Shown piece by piece: positions 11,200-20,109 of a DNA stretch of 20,109 bases. The position numbers were made by a program, and so were the translations under genes. The stretch is taken from contig NGBS01000967.1 of NCBI GenBank assembly GCA_002245135.1, positions 1 through 20,109 on the forward strand. Reading direction: 5' to 3'. Every line of letters begins with the position of its first letter. Positions within the stretch are counted from its first letter, which is position 1. The notes under the pieces were generated by a model. The model worked only from the letters and a program-made list of their open reading frames with translations. It was not told where the DNA came from and did no database searches. This DNA is from Proteromonas lacertae (taxonomy: Eukaryota > Sar > Bigyra > Opalinata > Proteromonadidae).

Positions 11200-11347
11200 C
11201 TATTATTGATTGATTAAATCAAATTGATATATGGTTTTATCAATTCACAATTGTGAATTGATAACAGTTTAGTAAAATATGAAGCTTGTGAAAAGCTTGA
11301 TTCTGTTTTTTTTTTATTTTTGTTGGAATAGCTTGTCAACATTTTAA
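11200..11347. promoter_or_regulatory. Divergent promoter region between KL3 and the kinase gene
   Basis: This 148-bp spacer separates two start codons that point away from each other. It holds the 28-bp palindrome at 11237-11264, two AAGCTTG copies at 11282-11288 and 11293-11299, and a T-rich run near 11306-11330. AAGCTTGAT at 11293-11301, the T-run, and TCAAC-TTTTAA just before the ATG all recur in the same order upstream of the EGF gene at 15680. Confidence 0.6.
11237..11264. repeat. Perfect 28-bp palindrome
   Basis: The left half TTATCAATTCACAA is followed immediately by its exact reverse complement, with the centre between 11250 and 11251 and no spacer. It sits midway in the divergent promoter, 38 bp from the KL3 start and 83 bp from the kinase-gene start. 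The geometry suits a dimeric DNA-binding protein acting on both genes. Confidence 0.8.
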
Positions 11348-13495
11348 ATGTCTATCGTATAACTATTTAAAAATTATATAACCATCATTTTATAATATTA
11401 TGAAATAGGAAAGTGAATATCTTCAGTTTTACAGTATTTTATACTTCTTTACTGTCTAGACCAATTCACAACCAATAAACTGAATTATGCTGTTATTGAA
11501 AACAATTTTGACTCGATATTAGTATATTTAGTTTATTATAAAAGCAATAGAATCATCTGTGTTACAAAAACCTTCAATTGACACTAAGTATTGATTATGC
11601 GTTTTAAAAGATATAGAAATAGAAAGTAGTAAAGTTTTAAAGGACATTCATGATAGATTAATTCTCATTGTGTTATTTTACTTTGGTTTTGTGTATGATA
11701 ATAAGACCAGTACTTATAATTTAAGTGATCATTATGATAGACGTTTTAAAAAGTGGGGAAATGATCTTAAAAAGTATGAAATTCTAAACCATATCTTTGA
11801 ATCAATGAAAATATCAAAAGATATAAACACAATGAATCAGATTTACTCAATATTTATATCTGAAAAAGAAAATTGTATAATAATATTGTGAATATAATTA
11901 TATATCTTATAGTATACTTAAATTATATATGTTATTACGTTGATAGAGTTTGGAGATTATTGTATATATTTTATATATAATTATATTATAGAGGTTGTAT
12001 TGAAGTAAAGATATTACCTAAACCTATTATATCATCGAATCCATTATTTACATCTACTGTAGCATCTAATCAATTCAACTATATCAATACAAGTGGAAAT
12101 ATAAATCAAACTTGCTTGAATATACCACAAATTCCAAATCAATCATATGTTTCACCTATGATGATGAATAATACAACACCATACAATAATAATAATAATA
12201 ATAGCAATACAAAAAGTTCCTATTTACCACCTGTTGCTAATAATAATAATATAAGCAGATTAACAATAACTCCACCAGGTGTTTCATCAGCCACAATTAA
12301 TCAGAATAGTGTAAGACCTTCAATACCATTGCCTAATGTACAACAATCAAATAATCTTCCAGTTAATAATGCAATAGGTCAAAGTTATCAACCACCGCTT
12401 CCAATGGGTAATAGTTATATTCAACCACCACAACCAATTAATCAAAGTTATATTCAACCACTACCATCAAATAATAATCTAAATCAAAGTTACAGTGATA
12501 GTTTAGTACCTCCATTTGAACATAGTTATTTGAATCCACAACCAAATGAAATATCTGCATCAGATATTCCAACACCTCCTCATGATTATGCATCTGCACC
12601 AAATGGTGATTTTATTTTAACAGATCATATAGTAAAGAATGAATTTCATACTGTATTTTAATTATTGTTATATTAATAGTATATTTTATATGATCCTCCA
12701 TTAGGCAGTGGTTCTTATGCTACTGCCTATTTAGTTAGTTGTGAAAGTTTTACATTTGTAATGAAAAAGATGAATACAAAGAAATACCAAGATAATGTGA
12801 AGAAAATGTTACAAGAAGAAGTATATAAATATTAGTTTATTACCATTTTTTTTAATGAATAGATGAAAATATTATCAGCATTACCAGAGAATCCAAATGT
12901 TATTCAATATATGGACGGTTTTCAGCAAGGTGATTATTATTATTTAGTAATGAATTATTGTAGAGATGGTGATTTATTAGAAATAATAAACAAACATAAA
13001 GAAGAAAATACTACAATTCCAGAGAATGAAATATTGAAATATATAACAGATATTGCAAATGGAATATTATTTATACATAAACACAATATAGTACATCGTG
13101 ATTTAAAACCTGGAAATATATTTTTAGATAAAGGAAAATGTGTGATTGGTGATTTTGGTATTGCTAAAATGATAGATAATGAAAGTGTTTCATGTTCAAC
13201 ATTTATTGGTACTCCAAGTTATATGGCTCCAGAGATGTTCAAAGAAGAGAAATATGATTCGAGTGTTGATATATGGGCATTTGGTTGTATTATTATTGAA
13301 TTATGTACTTTGAAATTACCTTTTAGTGGAAGTAATATTGTTGCAATAATGAAAGAAATTGAAAGTGCAAATATTCCAGAATTGACTGGTTATTCTTCAT
13401 TTTTGGACGGTTTAGTGCATAAATGTATTGTTTATGATCCTCAATCAAGATTAACTGCAGAAAAACTTGTTGATTATTTACATTCACCTTATTAA
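11348..13495 (+). CDS. Ser/Thr protein kinase with N-terminal helical region and Asn/Pro/Gln-rich linker
   Basis: Nine exons: 11348-11356, 11409-11433, 11460-11521, 11551-11587, 11617-11874, 11913-11961, 11992-12652, 12680-12820 and 12863-13495. They give 624 residues. Residues 1 to about 160 are a predicted helical region of unknown family. Residues from about 165 to 360 are low-complexity Asn/Pro/Gln/Ser sequence with repeated NQSY and SYIQP motifs. The kinase domain covers about 368-620: Gly loop LGSGSYATAY (375-384), ATP-site lysine K396 (FVMKKM), HRDLKPGN (D494), DFG (D511), activation loop with GTPSYMAPE, and DIWAFG. All catalytic residues are present, so it should be active. The closest resemblance by eye is to the NEK/ULK-like part of the kinome. 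The acceptor of intron 4 could be at 11610 instead of 11616; both keep frame, and 11616 fits the TAG rule. The 9-nt first exon is the least certain part. Confidence 0.83.
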
Positions 13496-13676
13496 TTGTT
13501 ATATATATATATTATGTTTTGATATTTTTAATATGGGTTTTATTTTATTTAAAAATTTATCATAATGAGCATAATATATTGATATTAGTATTAACTATTT
13601 GAATTGAAAATATCAATTCTTTTTCTTATTTCATATATAACAAAAACAAATAATAAACTATATCGAATAACTTAAA

Positions 13677-15589
13677 TTAATAATATAATGTATAATGATC
13701 TAGAAAATTTTCATCTTCAGTGAATTTTTTAAATTGTTCAAAAGTAATCTGCTTTTGTTGAGGTTCAAATACCGTACTTACTAAATTTCTTACTTGTGCA
13801 TCATTTATGTTTGGTTTAAACAATACACGATAAGTAGCAAACAAATCATTCTTTCCAATTATTCCATCCAAGTCATAATCATAGCTGTCATATGCCACTA
13901 TAATATACATAGATAATATATAAATATATACATTCAACTTTATGATCAAATTCAACAGTTGGACTAAAAACAGAAAATATCAATACAAAATCAATGAAAT
14001 CTATTTTCTTATCACTACGAACTAATGGTGGTATTTCTGGATATTTATATTTTGATATTTGTTCTTTATATTCAACTGGTGGTTCTTCTGGAGGTGGTGG
14101 AGTTTTAGGTGATTTTATTTTTTCATCTTTTTCATCTTTCTTTTCTTCTTTTTTCTCTTTTTCTTCTTTCTTTTCATCTTTCTTTTCATTTTCTTCTTTC
14201 TCTTCTTTCTTTTCATCTTCTTTTGATTTAGATTTCTTTTTATCAAGTGTATAATCATATTCTTCATTAAAACATCTTTGAGTTGATTTAAACAACAATC
14301 TATGTCTAATTATTGTATATAATAAAGGAATAGATGATAAATAACAACAATTATTCATAGTTGATAGTGAAATATAGAGTTTTTCAAATGGAGTTGATTT
14401 ATATTGATTCTTTACTTCTTCAACTGGAACTAACTTTTCAGCTAAAAAAATAAAATAAAAGATAAATGAATATATACTCACTTCTAATTTAAAACTTGGT
14501 GTTCTAGATAATGCTAATCTAAAACTAGAACCTCTTATTCTTAATGATTTGGATTTTCTTCCTGATCTACTTGACATATTTGATCTACTAGCTTCAGATG
14601 ATTCAACTGTACTTAAATATGACTTTTGTCTGGACATTGTCATTCTTGATTCTAAATAACAATAATAAATATAAATATACTATGTCTTGTATTTGGATAA
14701 TTTGATTTCTTCAAATCTAAACGTTTTACCATACCACTACCATTCTTTGGAGACATTACAGCTGATGGAATTGAACTATCTACTCTTGATTGATGAGCTG
14801 TTAATACTCTGTTTGGATTAGTAAAAGCTGTTGCTACATGTAATGCTTTTGTCAATCTTTTATCATAAGTTGTTCTTCTATGAGATGTGCCAATTGATCT
14901 ACTTGTGATTTTTCTATCTGCTTTTACCATAGTATAATTTCTACTGCTTCTTGTACTTATAAAACTCTTATTTGTTTCTGAGATTCTATCTTTATTAGAA
15001 AATACTGAAATTGGTTTATTGAAACTCTAATAATATATAAACAATATATATAACAAATACTTCTCTTGTCTTCTTTCTTCCTGTTACTTTATCCAATTTC
15101 TCTAATGTTTCTATTCATTTGTTAAAAAAACAAGTTCTATATTTACATACTTTCTCTTTGGCTTGCTTTTAGAAATCTGCTTGAGAAATCAATATTCAAT
15201 ACTTCAGGCTTTTCTGGTTCAATAGGTACTATTATTTTGGTTAATATCAATATTATATACCGTAAAAAGGAATGTCAGTACCTGGCAACTTAACACCATA
15301 AGGATCTATGATTTTATATAAATAAACTGATATAATACATAGAATTGGTGTTACATCTTTCTTAACTTGTTCCAGTTGAGAAGGTATTGACGAAACCCTT
15401 CTTGCAATTCTGATTAATTTTTCAGTTACATGTTCTTCATGAGTCAATTCTAAAAACATATCAGCAAGTGCGTGTAACTCAGAAATTGAGACTAATATGT
15501 AAAATATATAAAATACAAGGTGTAACCTGATTTAATTTAGTTAGTAGATTCTGTGGAATCTTAAATGTCTGTTTTTTCCTTTTAGGCAT
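13677..15589 (-). CDS. EF-hand protein with basic Ser-rich middle and Lys/Glu-rich insert
   Basis: Nine exons on the minus strand: 15589-15517, 15491-15339, 15305-15261, 15228-15151, 15110-15061, 15026-14681, 14651-14478, 14441-13932 and 13897-13677. They give 549 residues with every junction in frame. The N-terminal segment (KLNQVTPFSISELHALADMF) resembles the first helix of calcineurin-B, CIB or calaxin-like proteins. A basic Ser/Arg/Lys-rich, probably disordered region covers about 120-300. A Lys/Glu tract (374-416) and a Pro stretch follow. Then IDFIDFVLIFSVFSPT and a canonical EF loop at 483-494 (D-x-D-x-D-G-I-I, Asp at position 12), and a degenerate final hand (ITFEQFKKF). It probably binds one Ca2+ and a protein partner; a flagellar or cytoskeletal role is only a guess. 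Introns 15306-15338 and 14442-14477 are multiples of three without stops. Two separate genes remain possible, but the intron at 14652-14680 joins the halves in frame. Confidence 0.8.
14116..14245. repeat. Low-complexity pyrimidine/purine tract
   Basis: About 130 bp, almost all T and C on the plus strand with scattered A, built from imperfect TTTCTTC and TTTTCATC units. It lies within exon 8 of the EF-hand gene and encodes the Lys/Glu-rich segment. It is likely to vary in length and is prone to assembly error. Confidence 0.75.
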
Positions 15590-15679
15590 TGAAATAAAAA
15601 CAATAACAATAAATAAAGCTTGATACTTATCAAGCTCAACTATTTTTTGTTTTTTTATTTTCTGAAGATTCAACTTTTA
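15590..15679. promoter_or_regulatory. Divergent promoter region between the EF-hand and EGF genes
   Basis: This 90-bp spacer between opposed start codons contains an inverted repeat at 15617-15636: AGCTTGATA, a 2-nt spacer, then TATCAAGCT. A T-rich run and TTCAACTTTTA directly before the EGF-gene ATG follow. The order AAGCTTGAT, T-run, TCAAC-TTTTA matches the region upstream of the kinase gene at 11348. Confidence 0.5.
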
Positions 15680-17654
15680 ATGAGGAAATTTATTATTATA
15701 TTGTTTATTGTATCTATAATGGCTACTTCTTGTCCAAATGATTGCTCAGGACATGGGTTATGTTTGACAAATGGTAAGTGTGTGTGTTATAGACAAGATG
15801 GATTTGCTATAAATAATGCAAATTTCGAAGAATTTGGTTATACAAACAATGACTGCTCTCAACGTATCTTCTTATTTTTTATTTACTGCAATAGGATTGT
15901 GCCCGAAAGGTCCTTCTCATCAATACGCAGCTAATGATGATATTTCACAAGAAATTAGTGATAGTACTTATGTAATGTCAATAATCGATTTCACTGATAC
16001 TCAAGATCCATACTATCAAGAACTAAGATCTATAATGCCAAATTATTACTTTTCTTACGGAAAAACAATCATATATAGTGATAATGACATTACTGAATTA
16101 GATAAAACACACTCTGGTTCTGTAACCTGTTATTATGATGTATCACTAAAGGAACAATACAAAACATATCAAATCTATCAAATATTTAAAAGTACAACAA
16201 CAACCTATTTAATAGGAAATGAAGTAGAATTGCCATTAATAATGGAATCAAAAAGTAATAGTTATATATTTGGATATAATTATATCAAGCAAATACCTGA
16301 ACGTATGTATTGTAGAATAATGGAAGAATATACTGATTATTCCTTATATGCAACATTTCCAATAACAGTTCCAATAACATCAGAAGTAAATGAGATTACA
16401 TTCGCAATTAATCAAAAAGAGAATGAACCACCAACAAATAATTACTTATCTCCAGTATTCTATGAATTAACAGAAAAACAACAATTGTTGATTGATGATG
16501 TGATTGATTCTAATATTACTTTCTTATGTTTTGATCGATTTAATAAATATCATTTGCATGAATTAAATGTAAAATCAACTAATAATTATATTGATTTATT
16601 TAACGAAGAAAAGCATTCTATTACTATTGAAACAGTAAAATCTGATGTTCTTTCTTCCTGTTTCATGTTATATTCAACAATAAGACATGATTCAATTCCT
16701 ACTACTAAAGATTATAATATATTTAATATGATTGGAGAAACAGATGAATTAGGAGTGTTGTTATCTGATTCAGTAATGCTTCCTGTTGATTATGATAAAT
16801 CATATAAATATAATAATAAGGATAATAATGAAGTTGATGAATATGCATTAGTAGTTGATTTAACAAAGGTTTTATCTCAAATTATGAAGTCAAATACTGG
16901 TTATGGAACTCCATTTAGTAAAAGATATACTAGTTTAACTGAAATAACGAATATAATGAATATAGGATCATCTGCTAAATTATGGTATTTCCCTCTTAAT
17001 AATCAAACACATATATTGCCAATACAATCACAATTATTACATATTAGAGAAATAATGCCATTGGAAAATGATGATAATTTAGTGAAAGTTCGATTTTATG
17101 AAAAAGTAATAAATTATGTAAGAAATAATGAATATAATGAGTATATGGATATTATTAAACTCACTGGTATTAAAGTTGATGATTATCTTATATCGCTACA
17201 AGTATTTAATAGTGGTCCCTATAGTTTTATTGAATGTAGTGGTGTTGGAGATTGTAATAGAGAAAATGGATTATGTAAATGTCAAAAAGGATATGAAGGT
17301 ATTGCTTGTGAAAGAACAGCTTGTCCTAATAATTGTAATGGCAGAGGAGTGTGTGAAGTAATAGAATCTGATGCTAATGGATATGGATATATACATACAC
17401 AAACACGATGTAAATGTGATGGTGGTTATAGGGGTTCAGATTGTTCATTGAGTATATATAAATATTATTATATTGTTATAGAGGAATGTCCTTCAAGTGA
17501 AGATCCAAATAAAGCAACAAATGTGGTGAATGATAAAGATGGTGAATTTAGAGATTGTAGTGGTAGAGGTATATGTGATTATACCACAGGTACTTGTAAA
17601 TGTTTTAATGGATTTGGTGGTGAAGGATGTGGAGAAGTTCATTCACAATTTTAA
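15680..17654 (+). CDS. Secreted EGF-repeat protein (EGF1)
   Basis: Three exons: 15680-15863, 15895-17451 and 17482-17654, giving 637 residues. The N-terminus MRKFIIILFIVSIMATSC is a signal peptide; the mature chain starts with an EGF-like module (CPNDCSGHGLC, residues 18-28). A central region of about 400 residues has no family I recognise. The C-terminus holds three EGF-like modules (CSGVGDC..., CPNNCNGRGVC..., CSGRGICDYTTGTCKCFNGFGG). No C-terminal membrane helix or GPI-type tail is visible, so it is probably secreted or surface-associated. EGF modules of the CSGxGxC type are common in protist adhesion and surface proteins; a specific ligand cannot be inferred. The start at 15680 was chosen because it opens the signal peptide; an in-frame ATG at 15620 would put a longer extension in front of it. 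The 30-nt intron at 17452-17481 is stop-free. A broken paralogue lies downstream. Confidence 0.85.
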
Positions 17655-17752
17655 CTTATTTAGCTCTAATTTTAAATGTTATTATTTTAATATATATTAT
17701 ATGTGATATGATTTAACAAAAAACATTCATGTCAATAATAAAATGAGGTTAA

Positions 17753-17776
17753 ATTCAAAAATCAAAAATAGTCGTT
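17753..17776 (+). promoter_or_regulatory. Candidate upstream element of EGF2
   Basis: ATTCAAAA followed by GTCGTT at 17771-17776, about 22 bp before the EGF2 ATG. It is close to the KL2 element at 6238-6260 (ATTCAAAA...ATAGACGTT against ATTCAAAA...ATAGTCGTT). Confidence 0.3.
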
Positions 17777-17797
17777 TCAGATTTTGAGTTAGTTACG

Positions 17798-19657
17798 ATG
17801 AATAGAGTTTTTGTCACACTTGCTTTGTTTTTCTGTATGGTATTATCAGTAAACTGTCCTAATGACTGTTCTGGACATGGAACATGCGGTAAAAACAGGA
17901 AATGTTATTGTAATAAACAAATTGGACTTGGCCTAAATAAAGGTAATTATGAAGAAGAATATTATACTGGATCTGATTGTTCTAAACGTATTTCTTCTTT
18001 TAATAACTAAAATGGAATAGGAATGTGTCCAAAAGGCGCTTCACACCCTTATACTACTACCAATTCTTACTGGTGGAATGAAGATAATAATGCTTATCAT
18101 TTTGAAAGGTTTAAGAATAATGAACAATATACTGTCAATTCTGCTGAATATTTTGTATCTGGAGGAGAAAAAAATGCTTTTACCGCTTAGTGATATAAGT
18201 TTATTAGACAGATTTCAAGCTGGTGGACATTTTAGTTGTTATCTAGATCAAGAAATGACTAAATTCTATTCAACATACATGATAAATGCTGTAGACAGAT
18301 ACACATCAATCGATCAACCAATTCTATTTGGTATTCAGATGTATCCAAAGACAGTAAGTCAAGAAGAAATAGAAAATGATCAAAACAAAGATATTTGGTG
18401 TAGAGTGTATTATCTTCGTCAAGATTATTCATTATACGGATTATGGCCTATTAGTGATATCAATAGTAAAGGAGAATACAGAGATGTCGTACATTTACAA
18501 ATGAGAAGTGTATTTGAAAATACTGTTGATAATTACTTAGGAATATTGAGTTTAATCATTAATGATTTTATAGTAAATGATGTTACATTAGTTAGAAAAA
18601 TATCATTTGGATGTATAGATTATGATGGAAAATTGAAAGAATTTCAAACAGATTTGGGTGATAGAAAATGATAATATTAGAATAAAGACAATTCATAGTG
18701 TAGGTCAATGTTTTATGTTATATTCAATTAAGAATGGAAATATAACCTTAGAAAAATCAGGAATTATTCCAATTTTATGGGTGGAAGAAGGTGATTTTGG
18801 TAAATTATTAAAGAATTCTGTGATGTTATGCGTCTAATAGTCAACATTATTAGAAGATGATTTATATTTTAACATTTCTTTACAATTAAATGCATTTGAT
18901 ATTAAAGATACATTTACTATTAGGAGATACAAGTGTTGGTGAAATTAAAGATATTATATCAGTGGTGGTTCTGCCTATGTTATATGAATTCACATTAAAT
19001 GATGATGAAACATTTTATCCAATCAGAATGCAGAAACTTCATATATCAAAATATGAATTTGATGAAAATGATGAAATTATTCATATTGCTTTTTATGAGC
19101 CAATTACTATTGTAAATGAAGATGTTTATGATAATATGACTGATGTAGAAAGTAATGATTCAACTTTAGATACTGATTCAACTGAAGAAGAAAAGGATTT
19201 ATTAATGGGACAAGAAAGAGTGATTTATGCATTGCAATTATTCCAAGAAGGACCTCATGGTGCAGTTGAATGTAGTGGAGTAGGTGAATGTGATAGACAA
19301 ACAGGTAAATGTCAATGTCCAGTTGGATATCAAGGATCTGCTTGTCAAAGAACTTCTTGTCCAAATAATTGTAGTGGAAAAGGTAAATGTTTACCATATA
19401 CTTCTTCAGATTCAATCTACGGAAATGAAGTGTTATACCACTGTGTATGTGATGGTGGATTCCGAGGTTCTGATTGTTCCAAATTTGAATGTCCATCCAA
19501 AGAAGATCCAAAGAAAGCAACAAATAAAGAAGGAGATAAAGAAAGTGAATTTCGAGATTGTAGTGGTAGAGGAATTTGTGATTATGATAGTGGTATTTGT
19601 AATTGTTTTGATGGATTTAGTGGAGAAGCCTGTGATAAAATAGTTTCAATGTATTAA
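17798..19657 (+). pseudogene. EGF-repeat protein paralogue (EGF2), broken
   Basis: Same architecture as EGF1: signal peptide (MNRVFVTLALFFCMVLSVNC), N-terminal CPNDCSGHGTC module, a 33-nt intron (17988-18020) at the same site and phase, a central region, and three C-terminal EGF modules ending DKIVSMY and TAA. The central region is interrupted. There is an apparent extra base in the A-run near 18170-18176, a second shift near 18665-18670, adjacent TAA and TAG codons at 18835-18840, and a third shift near 18905-18920. Protein similarity to EGF1 continues through each change of frame (for example GQCFMLYS against SSCFMLYS). The EGF modules themselves are intact. The second intron of EGF1 is absent here. 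It is most simply a young pseudogene, though base-calling errors in homopolymers could explain the shifts but less easily the double stop. Confidence 0.75.
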
Positions 19658-19811
19658 TTTTTTAATTTATTTGTTTTTCTATTTTTTTAAGTATTATTTG
19701 AAATAAACTTCCATAATTAAGTATGTACTATAGTTTAAGAATGTTTTTTACATGATGGGATAAAGATCTTTACAAAATATAACTAACAATCATTTTGCTT
19801 TAAATCATTCT

Positions 19812-19825
19812 CAAACAAGTTTGAA
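19812..19825 (+). promoter_or_regulatory. CAAACAAGTTTGAA leader element (right-edge gene)
   Basis: The same 14 nt as at 6277-6290 upstream of KL2, here directly abutting the ATG at 19826. Confidence 0.35.
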
Positions 19826-20109
19826 ATGTCAAAAGAAACGTTCTTCTCAAAAAATGAATTGTATATCATTGTAAATTATTATTATTCATTGAATAGAGCA
19901 AATGTTGAAAATTTTAAGTTCAGCAGTGATGATCAAGAGATTTTCTTTACAACACCCGAAGATGACTATATAGTTCATTTTGCAAAACTAGTTGATAATG
20001 AACCAGTGCTTTATGATAATACTATCTCAATGTATTCATAGAATTACTAATATACTAGTGCTTGTGATTATAGAAACAGCCATGATAGAGAAATACGTTT
20101 GCCAAAATG
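19826..20109 (+). CDS. Unidentified gene, 5' end (partial)
   Basis: Exons 19826-19860, 19897-20031 and 20059 to the edge, with introns of 36 and 27 nt (GTAT...TAG), both phase 2. The spliced start reads MSKETFFSKNELANVENFKF and continues through an acidic stretch (SSDDQEIFFTTPEDD) to the window end without a stop. I recognise no family. The first intron is a stop-free multiple of three, so unspliced mRNA would also read through it, adding 12 residues. The leader shares 14 nt with KL2, which hints at common regulation but not common function. Confidence 0.6.

Noticed and set aside
11348-11991. ANTH-type membrane-binding domain at the kinase N-terminus
   Set aside because: The helical, Tyr/Asn-rich character is suggestive, but I could not see the defining basic lipid-binding motif.
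13994-14254. Plus-strand reading frame rich in Ser and Phe
   Set aside because: It is the antisense of the Lys/Glu tract of the EF-hand gene and has no independent support.
14643-14643. Separate gene starting at the ATG near 14641
   Set aside because: The 29-nt intron at 14652-14680 has standard ends and joins the upstream exon in the same frame. I kept one gene and noted the alternative.

Overview
The window is nuclear DNA from a gene-dense, very AT-rich unicellular eukaryote. I cannot name the lineage. The strongest signature is splicing. I could place 48 introns, all 23-52 nt long; 47 begin GTAT (one GTAA), all end TAG, and 34 are phase 1. When they are removed, six gene models become fully open from ATG to stop. 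TAA and TAG act as stops and Trp is TGG, so the nuclear code looks standard, unlike ciliates with similarly tiny introns. Blastocystis-like stramenopiles are one group known for introns this small, but that is only a weak pointer.

Layout. (1) 1-1897, plus strand: 3' part of a coiled-coil gene carrying a nonsense codon and about four frameshifts. (2) 2275-5617 and 6292-9635, plus strand: tandem paralogues of ten exons each, encoding proteins of 1009 and 1017 residues with an N-terminal pseudokinase domain and a long array of ribonuclease-inhibitor-type leucine-rich repeats (LRRs). They are called KL1 and KL2 here. (3) 9675-11199, minus strand: KL3, a shorter 452-residue member of the same family, convergent with KL2 across a 39-bp gap. 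(4) 11348-13495, plus strand: a canonical Ser/Thr kinase with an N-terminal helical region and an Asn/Pro/Gln-rich linker; it diverges from KL3 across 148 bp that hold a perfect 28-bp palindrome. (5) 13677-15589, minus strand: a 549-residue EF-hand protein with nine exons. (6) 15680-17654, plus strand: a secreted EGF-repeat protein; it diverges from the EF-hand gene across 90 bp that hold a second palindrome. (7) 17798-19657, plus strand: a broken paralogue of that EGF gene. (8) 19826 to the right edge: the 5' end of an unidentified gene.

How the genes may work together. KL1, KL2 and KL3 keep the ATP-site lysine but replace the catalytic HRD aspartate with asparagine, so they look like intracellular binding or scaffold proteins with an LRR recognition surface. 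KL1 and KL2 alternate between nearly identical blocks, introns included, and divergent LRR patches, which suggests gene conversion combined with diversification. KL3 shares a divergent promoter with an apparently active kinase. Any signalling partnership between them is inference. No mobile element, viral element, RNA gene or CRISPR array was recognised.
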